Assembly (NCBI RefSeq): GCF_016862315.1
Contig: NZ_BOMS01000076.1
Location: 42,138 to 106,137 of the forward strand
From: Actinoplanes palleronii
GTDB taxonomy: Bacteria; Actinomycetota; Actinomycetes; Mycobacteriales; Micromonosporaceae
Direction of reading: 5' to 3'
DNA length: 64,000 nt
The first letter of the stretch is position 1. The number at the start of each line of letters is the position of its first letter. The translations under genes and the position numbers were made by a program. Shown here in pieces: positions 17,515 through 24,826 of the stretch. The notes beneath the pieces are model-generated. The model saw only the letters and a program-made list of their open reading frames with translations. It ran no database searches and was not told the origin of the DNA.

Positions 17515-17871
17515 CTACCGGCCGCCGAAGATCCCGCCGAACTGGGAGGTGAAGCTGCTCAGGTTGACGCTGCCGCCACCGTTGTAGTTACCCGCGCCGA
17601 TCTGGGTGTTGCCGACGTTGTTCAGCACGATCTGGTTGGTCACGGAGATCTGCACCAGGTTCTGAAGGTTCAAGCCGCCGCCCCGAGGTGCGAACTGCTG
17701 ACTCTGCCGGTACGGGGCGAACGACCGGCCCTGGTTGCTCGGGCCCTGATGCGAGTAGCTGCAGCAGTTCCTCGCCGAAGCGCTGGGCGCGGCGCTCGCG
17801 GGGCCCGCGAGTGCCAGGCTCGCGCCTGCGGCGATCATCAGGCCAGCCGGGTAGAGAACCGTACGACGCAT
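17515..17871 (-). CDS. small secreted protein, Cys-Cys/NNVGN family, copy 1
   Basis: 118 aa. A clear signal peptide (MRRTVLYPAGLMIAAGASLA, cleavage near AGPASAAPS) precedes a mature region with CCSY, then QIVLNNVGNTQIG, NYNGGGS and a C-terminal FTSQFGGI. The gene 300 bases upstream encodes a paralog with the same leader, CCSY, NNVGN, NGGGS and TSQFGGI. The Asn/Gly-rich, beta-prone composition recalls secreted surface proteins such as chaplins or rodlins, but it matches neither family by motif. An AAGGA ribosome site precedes the ATG. Function unknown; probably a cell-surface or aerial-hypha protein. Confidence 0.8.
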   Translation of the reverse strand: MRRTVLYPAGLMIAAGASLALAGPASAAPSASARNCCSYSHQGPSNQGRSFAPYRQSQQFAPRGGGLNLQNLVQISVTNQIVLNNVGNTQIGAGNYNGGGSVNLSSFTSQFGGIFGGR

Positions 17872-18138
17872 GACTTTTCCTTCCAAACCCCGCGATGCGA
17901 AAGCAGCGGTGGGTGAGCCCTGATACCAGACCATTACATCTATGTCTTTAAAACACATTCGGGATGAAGCTCTCAGAAGTTGCCCCGCACTCGGCCGGCC
18001 GGTGGCTCGCACCAGCGTGACCGCGACCGCGACGGCTTGATAGATATCCGGAGCGGGTCACGCGCACCGAACATCTCCGTCGTGTCTGGACACTCGAACC
18101 GGTCCGGCGACGGCACTTGCACGAGTTCGTGCCCGAAC

Positions 18139-18171
18139 CGCGACCGGCCAGGTGATGCCTGACCGGTCGCG
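18139..18171 (-). terminator. terminator hairpin
   Basis: A 14-bp stem (arms 18139-18152 and 18158-18171) around a 5-base loop, with one pair that is a G-U wobble in the minus-strand RNA. It begins 7 bases after the stop of the second small secreted-protein gene and separates the two paralogs. Confidence 0.75.
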
Positions 18172-18177
18172 TTCCGA

Positions 18178-18468
18178 CTACCAGCCGTTGCTGATGCCAC
18201 CGAACTGGGAGGTGTAGTTGCTCGATCCGGCGCTGCCGCCACCGTTGAAGTTGATCAGACCGAGCTGCGGGTTTCCGACGTTGTTCAGCGTCGTCTGGTT
18301 GGTGTAGTTGCTCTGGCCCAGGTACTGGTAGTTGGAGGACGAGTAGGACGGGTAGCTGCAGCAGAACGAGGCCGTCGTGCTGGGCGCCGCGGCGGCGGGC
18401 CCGGCGAAGAGGAGGCTCGCGCCTCCGGCGATCATCAGGCCGGCGGTGTAAAGGACAGAACGACGCAT
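18178..18468 (-). CDS. small secreted protein, Cys-Cys/NNVGN family, copy 2
   Basis: 96 aa. The signal peptide MRRSVLYTAGLMIAGGASLL is nearly identical to that of copy 1, then FCCSYPSY, a Tyr/Ser/Asn-rich stretch, TTLNNVGNPQLG, NFNGGGSAG and YTSQFGGI. It is shorter than copy 1, mainly between CCSY and NNVGN. An AAGGAA ribosome site precedes the ATG at 18468. Each copy has its own terminator, so they are probably separate transcription units. The paired cysteines could form a disulfide within or between molecules. Function unknown. Confidence 0.8.
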   Translation of the reverse strand: MRRSVLYTAGLMIAGGASLLFAGPAAAAPSTTASFCCSYPSYSSSNYQYLGQSNYTNQTTLNNVGNPQLGLINFNGGGSAGSSNYTSQFGGISNGW

Positions 18469-19080
18469 GAGATTCCTTTCAAAGTGGCGGCTTGGAAGCA
18501 CCGCCGAACACGATTCTGGGCCAACAACCTGCAGAAACGCCACATTTGAGGACATTCGGGAGAAAGTTGACCCGCCAGTGGGACGTGAAGACCGCAACGG
18601 CATGCTCACATTCCACCTCCCCTGGAAGACACGCCCGCGGCCAGCGGGAGCACCCTGAGGCCCCGGCCAACACGCGATTTCTCACACCTGGCGAGCAGGT
18701 GCGGCGCCTGCCGCGAACGTCCCGGCCAGCCGGGCCATCACCCCGCCGGGGGGGCCGTGGCAGCCCCGCGACCTCTACGGCCACCTATGTCCGGGCGCCT
18801 TCAGGCCATCGACGACTGTCGCGCCGACACGACTCCCGATGGGCGCCGCGATCCGGCCACGTGTACGCCACGAGGCCGCGAGGCCGCGGAGCCGATACGC
18901 GGAGCAAGCGCTCCACCGGGAACGCCCTCGGGTCCACAGTGGGATGTCGAGCGTCGGGCTGCCCACCCGTACGTACAATCAATGTCCTAATCGGCCTGAC
19001 GCCCACGTCGTCGCCCTGCGCCGGAACGGTTTTCCTCGCGCCGGAGATCCATGACCGTCAGCGCTGATCGGTCGGTCGGA
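18469..19080. other. intergenic stretch, no gene seen
   Basis: About 610 bases between two minus-strand genes. It must hold the promoter of the small secreted-protein gene and the 3' end of the RTX gene transcript. Several frames are open on both strands but have Arg/Pro/Thr-rich composition and no ribosome sites. An imperfect inverted repeat, GACCGTCAGCGCTGATCGGTC, lies near 19050-19072, next to the RTX gene stop. Confidence 0.4.
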
Positions 19081-20238
19081 TCACCAGGGCTGCAGGATCT
19101 CGCAGGAGATCAGGGTGTCGGCGGGCTTCCTGATGCAGGTGTCGTCGTCGGCGCCACCGTAGAGGGTGTTGACGCCGTAGCCGGTGTGCAGGATGTCGTT
19201 GCCGGCCTCGCCGTAGATCTTGTTGTCGCCGTCCCCGCCGTCGAGCAGGTCGTTGCCGGATCCGCCGAGAATGACGTCGCCGCCGCCGAAACCGTCGATC
19301 TCGTTGGCGGCCGCGTTGCCGACCAGGCGGTCGTTGCCGGCGCCGCCCATGAGGATCTCGATGTCGGAACCGACGGTGTCGTGCTCACCGGCAGCCCCGT
19401 CGTCCCTGGACGCGCCGTCCAGGTCCACGCTGACCGCCTTGGTGTAACCCGAGTAGTTGACGGAGTCCCGCCCCGAACCGCCGAGGAGGATGTCCGCGCC
19501 GGCGTCGCCGAAGAAGACGTCGTTGCCGGCGCCGCCCTCGACACGGTCCGCCCCGTTGGAGCCGTAGAGAAAGTCGTTGCCGTTGCCGCCGTACAAGCGG
19601 TCGTTGCCGTCGCCGCTGAGGAGGGTGTCGTTGCCGTTGCCGCCGAGGAGGGTGTCGTTGCCCGAACGGTCGGGAGTGTCGATGCAGTCGCCGTCGCCGT
19701 ACAACTGGTCGTTGCCGTCACCGGCGGAGACGTAGTCGGAGCCCTCGCCGGCATCGATCACGTCGTTGCCGGCGCCGCCGTAGATCTTGTCGTTGCCGGG
19801 CGACGTGTCGCACACGTCGTCGCCGTTGAGAACGTCGCTCTTGGGGCCGCCGACGAGCTTGTCGCTGCCGGAGCCACCCGTGGCGTTCATCCTCAGGTCG
19901 CTCTTGTTGACGACCGAGTCGTTGCGGTCGTACGTCTTGACGAAGATCACGGTGGGCGTCTTCGTGGTCGTGCAGCGGACCCTGGTCTTGTCGCCCTTGA
20001 CCTGCTTGCATCCCTTGCCGGGCCGGATGGCGACCCGGTCGTCGATGGTCACGGTGCGCCCGGACCGGGTGATGACGACCTTGTTCTGGGCCTTGTAGTC
20101 GGCGGCGAAGGAGACCTTCGTGGCGCCCGCTGTCGCGTAGCCCCAGCTTGCCGCGGCGGCTGGGCTGGCGACCGATCCGGCGGCGATGACGGTCAGAACG
20201 ACGAGGCCGGCCCGCAGCGGGCCGAACTGGTATGGCAT
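19081..20238 (-). CDS. secreted RTX (hemolysin-type calcium-binding) repeat protein 1
   Basis: 385 aa. A signal peptide (VVLTVIAAGSVASPAAAASW) is followed by an N-terminal domain of about 90 residues (VTIDDRVAIRPGKGC, VKTYDRNDSVVNKSD) and about 240 residues of GGxGxDxL-type nonapeptide repeats such as GGAGNDVIDAGEGSD and GGNGNDTLLSG. The repeats bind calcium and fold as a parallel beta roll outside the cell. There is no enzymatic domain; the C terminus is DTLISCEILQPW. A paralog with the same N-terminal domain is at 29715. The ATG at 20238 has a GGGAG ribosome site. The role is perhaps adhesion or surface structure. Confidence 0.88.
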   Translation of the reverse strand: MPYQFGPLRAGLVVLTVIAAGSVASPAAAASWGYATAGATKVSFAADYKAQNKVVITRSGRTVTIDDRVAIRPGKGCKQVKGDKTRVRCTTTKTPTVIFVKTYDRNDSVVNKSDLRMNATGGSGSDKLVGGPKSDVLNGDDVCDTSPGNDKIYGGAGNDVIDAGEGSDYVSAGDGNDQLYGDGDCIDTPDRSGNDTLLGGNGNDTLLSGDGNDRLYGGNGNDFLYGSNGADRVEGGAGNDVFFGDAGADILLGGSGRDSVNYSGYTKAVSVDLDGASRDDGAAGEHDTVGSDIEILMGGAGNDRLVGNAAANEIDGFGGGDVILGGSGNDLLDGGDGDNKIYGEAGNDILHTGYGVNTLYGGADDDTCIRKPADTLISCEILQPW

Positions 20239-20392
20239 CGAGAGAGCTCCCGGTTGGCGATTGCGCCGCAGTCTAGATGGCAAAGGATCTATGAGCGACC
20301 CCGTCCGCCGGTGACCGCGACAGGCAGTCCATCAAGGATTCCGGGAGTGCGGGGTGACCACGCACCGACGTGGTCTCGACAACACCCTGCGA

Positions 20393-20815
20393 TCAGGACT
20401 GCGCCGCATCGAAGCCCGCCGAGCGGAAGGCGGCAAGGTCGGCCACGAGCTTGCCGTCGTCAAGCTCAGCCAGATCGATCCCGGCCACCACGGCATGCAG
20501 TCGGGTCAACTCCTCCGGATGGGTGGCCCAATATTCCGCAGGAGTCCGGCGTACGACGGCGGACAGCAGGTCTCCCGGGTAGTAGTCACCCTCGGCGAGT
20601 GGATCATGCTCCAGCACCGCGAGGGCCTCGGGCACCAACACCGGCACGCCCACTTGCTGGCCGAGCATGATCCTCAGATCCTCGACATCCAGCTTGCCGA
20701 TCGGTTTGCGTCGCAACTGGTGGACCGTGGTGATGAGCCTGGTCGCATCAGCCGGAGCGTCGCCCCAAGCATCACCCTCGAGCTCTTCGAGCGATTGCTC
20801 CCGTGCGTCGGTCAT
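20393..20815 (-). CDS. contact-dependent inhibition (CdiI-type) immunity protein
   Basis: 140 aa. The block LRRKPIGKLDVEDLRIMLGQ followed by VGVPVLVPEALAVL and GDYYPGDLLSAVV matches what I recall of the CdiI-like family annotated as contact-dependent growth inhibition immunity proteins. These neutralise a toxin delivered between cells. The ATG has a strong GGGGGAGG ribosome site 13 bases after the stop of a small gene on the same strand, and type VII secretion proteins lie just upstream. No intact toxin domain is seen here, so this may be an orphan immunity gene. Confidence 0.75.
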   Translation of the reverse strand: MTDAREQSLEELEGDAWGDAPADATRLITTVHQLRRKPIGKLDVEDLRIMLGQQVGVPVLVPEALAVLEHDPLAEGDYYPGDLLSAVVRRTPAEYWATHPEELTRLHAVVAGIDLAELDDGKLVADLAAFRSAGFDAAQS

Positions 20816-20828
20816 GGCACCTCCCCCT

Positions 20829-20999
20829 CTATTCGGAGACGCGAGGCAGAAACTGTTCAGAATGGTCCAGCAGACGGCTGGCCTCGCCCAGCTCATCCTG
20901 CGCAGCCGAACGCTGCTCGTCAGGCAATCGACTATCCGCGATCAAGCGTTTCAGTTGGCGGATCCGATACGACGTTGAGAGGAACCCCCACAACGGCAC
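20829..20999 (-). CDS. small conserved-looking protein of the immunity locus
   Basis: 56 aa from a GTG at 20999. The frame begins VPLWGFLSTSYRIRQLKRLI and continues with a charged, helical stretch ending RLLDHSEQFLPRVSE. Codon use and composition look like real protein, and the stop is 13 bases from the next gene, with that gene's ribosome site between them. It overlaps the end of a 41-codon frame that continues from the type VII protein. No ribosome site supports the GTG, so the true start could be upstream in the frame (open to about 21044) or the frame may be the tail of a former longer gene. Function unknown. Confidence 0.5.
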   Translation of the reverse strand: MPLWGFLSTSYRIRQLKRLIADSRLPDEQRSAAQDELGEASRLLDHSEQFLPRVSE

Positions 21000-21057
21000 C
21001 TGCGCCGGTCGCGTCGAGAGCCACGCCGAAGCCTTCGCCTCCGGAGCTCAGAAGCAT
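20932..21057 (-). pseudogene. 41-codon remnant of a T7SS-associated protein
   Basis: The frame starts with an ATG sharing its A with the stop of the type VII protein gene (TGATG) and reads SSGGEGFGVALDATGAGAVV then GVPLNVVS before drifting into PPTETLDRG and a stop. I recall the SGGxGFxVSLDATGxGAVVGVP pattern from longer hypothetical proteins found beside WXG100/T7SS toxins in actinomycetes. Here it breaks off right after that conserved block, which suggests a deletion joined it to the downstream frame. It could still be translated as a short peptide by coupling. Confidence 0.4.
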
Positions 21058-21449
21058 CAGTCCTGACCGGGAGCCGCCTGCGCGACCGCCTGGTCGTATT
21101 CCTGCTTGGCCTGGCTGGTGCGGCCTTCAGCCTCCTCCCAGAGGCGGATCGCTTCTCCGGCCTGCTTCTGCGCCCACTCCAGCACGTCGGCGTAGGTTGA
21201 CAGCGCGTCGGCCGCGGTCCGTAGCGAGTTGGCCGCGTCGAACCACTTGTTGGGTTCGTAGCTGAACTTCTCGCGGAAAGTGTCGCCGGATCTACCTGTC
21301 CACGCGCCGGTGTCGATGTCGATCAAGCCGTTGCCCACTGATTCAGCGCTGACCGCACGGACTCGAAGCGAACCTACGTCGGCAAGGATCGTGACAGGAG
21401 CGCCCGGAACGAGGTCCGTCGCGCTCTGCGTCTCACCGAGCTCAGCCAT
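21057..21449 (-). CDS. T7SS-associated WXG100-like protein, possibly truncated toxin
   Basis: 130 aa. GAWTGRSGDTFREKFSYEPN followed by KWFDAANSLRTAADALSTYA resembles the N-terminal targeting domain of putative type VII secreted toxins (long helical hairpin). It ends at QAVAQAAPGQD, where such proteins usually continue into a toxin body. The next codons on the strand encode only a short fragment and an immunity gene, so the toxin part is absent. The ATG at 21449 overlaps the preceding gene by 8 bases. It is expected to be exported as a dimer with the upstream EspC-like protein. Confidence 0.72.
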   Translation of the reverse strand: MAELGETQSATDLVPGAPVTILADVGSLRVRAVSAESVGNGLIDIDTGAWTGRSGDTFREKFSYEPNKWFDAANSLRTAADALSTYADVLEWAQKQAGEAIRLWEEAEGRTSQAKQEYDQAVAQAAPGQD

Positions 21450-21759
21450 CGGTGACCCGCGTTCCCGGGTCACCCCGGAGACTTGCCGCATTGACGTTGT
21501 CGACAGCCCGATAGGCCGTCGCCGCTCGACCGAGGATGTCGCCGACCTTTTTCGCGTCCTCCACCAGCACGTCGAGTCCGTCGTTCCAACGGTCGCAGAA
21601 GTGCTTCATCGCCCGGTGGACACTGACCTCTCCGTAGGCCTCCGGCCCGGCGCAGACGTCTTTGAGCCGGTGTTTCTCCTGATCATTGACGCTACGCGTT
21701 ATGCCGCCGCTGGCCTGTTCCAGCGACTCGATGTCGACATGAAATCCAGGACCATCCAT
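21442..21759 (-). CDS. EspC-like type VII secretion target
   Basis: 105 aa, all-helical. The opening MDGPGFHVDIESLEQASGGI resembles the GFxVDPxxL start of the EspC/ESX-secreted family. The ATG at 21759 is preferred (AGGA ribosome site 8 bases upstream); an ATG three codons earlier is possible. It is the first gene of a four-gene minus-strand locus leading to an immunity gene. No secretion apparatus (EccC and so on) is in the window, so it would rely on a system encoded elsewhere. Confidence 0.7.
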   Translation of the reverse strand: MDGPGFHVDIESLEQASGGITRSVNDQEKHRLKDVCAGPEAYGEVSVHRAMKHFCDRWNDGLDVLVEDAKKVGDILGRAATAYRAVDNVNAASLRGDPGTRVTDG

Positions 21760-21842
21760 GAGTTTCATCCTGCACGACCGGCAGCTACCGTCGCCTGACA
21801 GAAATCAGTCGAACGATCGCCGAATTTCACATCAGGCGAAGC

Positions 21843-22817
21843 TCAGCCGAAGGCGAGCCGGTGCGCTCGCGGGGTCGTGCCGCGCTTGCCTGCGAAGTGG
21901 TGCCGCAGCGTGTCCGCGCTGCCGAAACCCGCCCGGGCCGCCACCGCGTCCACCGTCAGATCGCTGCTCTCCAGCAACAACTCCGCGCGCTGCAGCCGCT
22001 GCTCCAGCAGCCAGCGATGGGGTGTCGTGCCGGTGGTGGCGCGGAAGTGCCGGGCGAAACTGCGCCCCGACATGCTGGCCCGCGCCGCCAGCCGGTCGAC
22101 GGTCAGCGGCTGGTCCAGGTGCAGCAGCGCCCAGTCGAGCACCTCGGCGAGCCCGGCCGGCTGCGGCGGGAGCGGGCGTTCGACGTACTGCGCCTGGCCG
22201 CCCTCGCGGTGGGCCGGCACCACCATCCGCCGGGCCACCGCGTTGGCCGTTTCGGTGCCGTGCAGGCGGCGGACCAGGTGCAGGCTCGCGTCGATCCCGG
22301 CGGCCGCGCCGGCGCTGGTGATGATGTCGCCCTCGTCGACGTAGAGCACGTCCTCGGCGATGACGACGTCGGGATGGCGCTTGCGCAACAGGGCGGTGGC
22401 CTGCCAGTGGGTGGTCGCCCGGCGGCCGCTGAGCAGCCCGGCTCCGGCCAGCGCGAACGCGCCGGTGCAGATCGCCAGCAGGGTCGCCCCGTTGCGGTGC
22501 GCCGCGCGCAGGGCCTCGGCCAGCGCCGGTGTCAGGTCGGCGTCCTCGTCGGGCCAGGCCGGGATCGCCACCACGTCGGCGGCGACGACGCGGTCCAGCC
22601 CGTACGGCACGTGGACGTCGAAGCCGGACGTGGTCGGGACCGGGCCGGGGTGTTCACCGCAGACCGCGAAGTCGTAGGCGGGCAGGCCCTCGGCGCTGCG
22701 GTCCAGCCCGAACACCTGGGCGAGGATGCCGAGCTCGAACGCGGCGGCGCGACGGCCGACGACGGCGGCCACACGGACGGTTGGCGGGATGTTCCGGGAC
22801 CCTGGCATTCCTGCCAC
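21843..22817 (-). CDS. GlxA-type AraC-family regulator with DJ-1/PfpI domain
   Basis: 324 aa. Residues 15-190 form a DJ-1/PfpI-like domain, with the nucleophile-elbow sequence LLAICTGAFALAGAG. Residues 225-320 form an AraC double helix-turn-helix: LTVDRLAARASMSGRSFARH, then AVAARAGFGSADTLRHHF. This two-domain layout is typical of GlxA-like activators of amine or amino acid catabolism. It is divergent from the beta-propeller gene at 22853 with only 35 bases between start codons, so it may control that gene. The ATG at 22817 or the one three codons later could be used. Confidence 0.88.
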   Translation of the reverse strand: MAGMPGSRNIPPTVRVAAVVGRRAAAFELGILAQVFGLDRSAEGLPAYDFAVCGEHPGPVPTTSGFDVHVPYGLDRVVAADVVAIPAWPDEDADLTPALAEALRAAHRNGATLLAICTGAFALAGAGLLSGRRATTHWQATALLRKRHPDVVIAEDVLYVDEGDIITSAGAAAGIDASLHLVRRLHGTETANAVARRMVVPAHREGGQAQYVERPLPPQPAGLAEVLDWALLHLDQPLTVDRLAARASMSGRSFARHFRATTGTTPHRWLLEQRLQRAELLLESSDLTVDAVAARAGFGSADTLRHHFAGKRGTTPRAHRLAFG

Positions 22818-22852
22818 TATGGCATGCCGCGCACGTCGACCAGGGTGATGGC

Positions 22853-23683
22853 ATGAACCTCACGAACTCCGCACTCGTCGCCTCCCCACCGGCCACCGGC
22901 GTCCAGCGCTGGGCCGGCGCTCCGACCGCGGTCCTGGACTCCGACGGGTCGGTGCTCCTGGCGTACCGGAAAAGGGGTGACGGTGACACGCTCGTCCTGG
23001 CCCGCTCCCGCGACGGCGTCGCGTTCCACACGATCGCGGAACTCAGCGCGGCTCGGCTCGGTGCCGACGCGGTCGAACGCGCCGCGCTCGTCTTCACCGG
23101 TGCGGTCTGGCGGCTCTACGTCTCGTTCGCTCCGCGCGGCGGCGGGCCGTGGCGGATCGGTCTGCTCGAGGCGGTGGAGCCGGAGCACTTCACGCCGGGG
23201 CCGCTGCGGGAGATCAACATCGGCGGCCCGCTGGAGACCGTCAAGGATCCGATCATTCACCGTACGACGCGGGGCTGGTCCGCGTGGATCTGCGTGCACC
23301 CGCTGGACGTGCCCGGCGCCGACGACCGGATGTTCACCACGCACTGGACCTCGCCGGACGGGCTGACCTGGGCGTCGCACGGGGTGGTGCTCGCCGCCCG
23401 CGAAGGTCACTGGGACGCCCGGGGCGCGCGCCTGACCTGCGTCCTGCCGGACGGGTCGGGCTATTACGACGGGCGGCGCAACCGGGCGGAGAACTGGTTC
23501 GAACGCTGTGGCCGCTTCGTTCCGGACGGCGCCGGGCCGGGTCTGACCGCGGTCGGCACGGAGCCGGTGGCGGACGTGCGCTACCTCGACATCCTGACCC
23601 TGCCGAACGGCGACCGGCGGGCATACTTCGAGGCGCGCCGCCCCGACGGGGCACACGAACTGCGCACCACGCTGCTCACCTGA
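22853..23683 (+). CDS. five-bladed beta-propeller glycosidase-like protein
   Basis: 276 aa with no signal peptide. The repeated pattern of short strands (VLLAYRKRGDGDTLVLARSR, RLYVSFAPRGGGPWRIGLLE, DPIIHRTTRGWSAWIC) and the bacterial-neuraminidase-like DGLTWASHG resemble the GH43/GH32 propeller folds. Candidate acids are Asp in DGSVLLAY and Glu in AYFEARRPD, but I cannot assign a catalytic set. The ATG at 22853 follows an AGGGTG site. It is divergent from the GlxA-type regulator and converges with the next gene, overlapping it by 8 bases. Substrate unknown. Confidence 0.6.
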   Translation: MNLTNSALVASPPATGVQRWAGAPTAVLDSDGSVLLAYRKRGDGDTLVLARSRDGVAFHTIAELSAARLGADAVERAALVFTGAVWRLYVSFAPRGGGPWRIGLLEAVEPEHFTPGPLREINIGGPLETVKDPIIHRTTRGWSAWICVHPLDVPGADDRMFTTHWTSPDGLTWASHGVVLAAREGHWDARGARLTCVLPDGSGYYDGRRNRAENWFERCGRFVPDGAGPGLTAVGTEPVADVRYLDILTLPNGDRRAYFEARRPDGAHELRTTLLT

Positions 23684-24458
23684 CGGCCAGCTGGTGGCCC
23701 CAGGTCAGACGCAGCGCCGGGATCGTCCAGTGTTCCCGGACCGGGCGGAGCCGTTGCCGGGCCGCCCGGTGCACGGCGGCGGCGGCCTCCGCACGCATCC
23801 GGTCGCGGTCCGTGACGGCGGTTCGGATGTCGTGCCAGGCGGCCCGCTCCACGACGGTGGCCTGCTGGTGACACCGCTGCCGATGCTCCGCGACCGCCCG
23901 GAGCAGAACCAGTTCCTGCTCCACCGGGTGCAGTCGCGGGTCCCAGCCACCCCGGCCGGCCAGCGCCGCGGCGAGTGCGGCAGTCGGCAGGTCACCGCGC
24001 TGCACCGCGTCGCGCACGGTCCGGTGCAGGAACCGCTCCCGCTCCGCGTACTCGGTCGGGGTCCGCGCGGACCACGGCGCGGTGAACGCCGCCGCGGCAC
24101 GGGCCCGGGCCACGTCCTGCTCCGCGGCCTGCCAGGTCAGCCAGGTGTCCCCGGCGTGCTGCCCGGACTCGCGCCAGAGCTCCTGGCGGTACCGGACCGC
24201 CGCGTCCGCCCGTACCGATGAAGCTTTGACCTCATCGGCGAACCGCACCGCCGCGGCGGCCTCGCGCCGGGCCTGTTCCCGCGCCTCGAGGTGACACCGC
24301 AGCACATCCACGACCGCCATCACCAGCTGCCCCGGCCGGTGCACGGCCTGCGGGCTCGCCAGCAGCATCGCCGCGGGGAACGCCGCCACCATCAACATCA
24401 TCCAGACGATCACCGGGGTCATCGAGTCGGCCAGCAGCAGCTGCGGCACAAAGTTCAC
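23676..24458 (-). CDS. membrane-anchored coiled-coil protein of unknown function
   Basis: 260 aa. One hydrophobic segment near residues 10-40 (VIVWMMLMVAAFPAAMLLAS) is followed by a long Ala/Arg/Glu-rich helical region (HLEAREQARREAAAAVRFAD), which suggests a single membrane anchor and a cytoplasmic coiled coil. The GTG at 24458 has a TAGGAA ribosome site; the longer frame upstream has none and would cover a terminator. I do not recognise the family. It lies in a run of minus-strand genes with a diguanylate cyclase and a GAF protein, but with no tight coupling. Confidence 0.6.
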   Translation of the reverse strand: MNFVPQLLLADSMTPVIVWMMLMVAAFPAAMLLASPQAVHRPGQLVMAVVDVLRCHLEAREQARREAAAAVRFADEVKASSVRADAAVRYRQELWRESGQHAGDTWLTWQAAEQDVARARAAAAFTAPWSARTPTEYAERERFLHRTVRDAVQRGDLPTAALAAALAGRGGWDPRLHPVEQELVLLRAVAEHRQRCHQQATVVERAAWHDIRTAVTDRDRMRAEAAAAVHRAARQRLRPVREHWTIPALRLTWGHQLAVR

Positions 24459-24484
24459 CGTCGAAATTCCTAACAGAAGATGCG

Positions 24485-24521
24485 AAAAAAGGGGGGCGGC
24501 CGACTCACGGCCGTCAAAAAA
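24485..24521 (-). terminator. intrinsic terminator with T-tract
   Basis: A GGCCG-based hairpin (CGGCCG at 24497-24502 and 24508-24513, 5-base loop) is followed on the minus strand by C6 then T6. This is a textbook Rho-independent terminator, unusual in such GC-rich DNA. It lies 26 bases past the stop of the small gene at 24547, which supports that gene being transcribed. Confidence 0.75.
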
Positions 24522-24546
24522 AGCTTTTGGTACGACGGAAGCGCGC

Positions 24547-24771
24547 TCAGGCGGCGGTGACCGGCGGCGCACGAGCGCCACCGACCGAAGCGGTGTTCTG
24601 CGCCGTCAAAATCCGCGCACGATCCGCGACCACCACGGCGGTCACGGTGTCACTCACCCGCTCAGCGGGGAGACTGCGCCACCATCCGGCGACAGCCCGC
24701 AGAATCGCGACAAGAACGGGCAGGCAGCGGCTGAACACACCGCGCACCACATCCTTGATCACGTCGTACAC
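24547..24771 (-). CDS. small hypothetical protein
   Basis: 74 aa from a GTG at 24771. An amphipathic or membrane-associated N-terminal half (FSRCLPVLVAILRAVAGWW) is followed by a helical SDTVTAVVVADRARILTAQN and a Gly/Ala/Pro tail. A T-tract terminator follows the stop directly, which favours a real transcript. No clear ribosome site is seen and the family is not recognised. It is downstream of the diguanylate cyclase gene on the same strand, with 55 bases between. Confidence 0.45.
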   Translation of the reverse strand: MYDVIKDVVRGVFSRCLPVLVAILRAVAGWWRSLPAERVSDTVTAVVVADRARILTAQNTASVGGARAPPVTAA

Positions 24772-24826
24772 GCTACGCAGCGGCGATCACCCCACCCCGC
24801 CGACGCGCGCAGCCCCACCGGGTGAT

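Noticed and set aside
17137..17916. Plus-strand frames upstream of and across the small secreted-protein gene
   Set aside because: Composition is atypical and they run through a terminator hairpin. The minus strand carries a signal peptide and a paralog next door.
18492..19067. 191-codon plus-strand frame in the 18.5-19.1 kb gap
   Set aside because: It is rich in Arg/Pro/Thr/Ser with no ribosome site or motif; judged non-coding.
19051..20670. Plus-strand frame rich in Val/Ala/Asp repeats (539 codons)
   Set aside because: It is the complement of the RTX nonapeptide repeats and mirrors their period; the minus-strand frame has a signal peptide and true RTX motifs.
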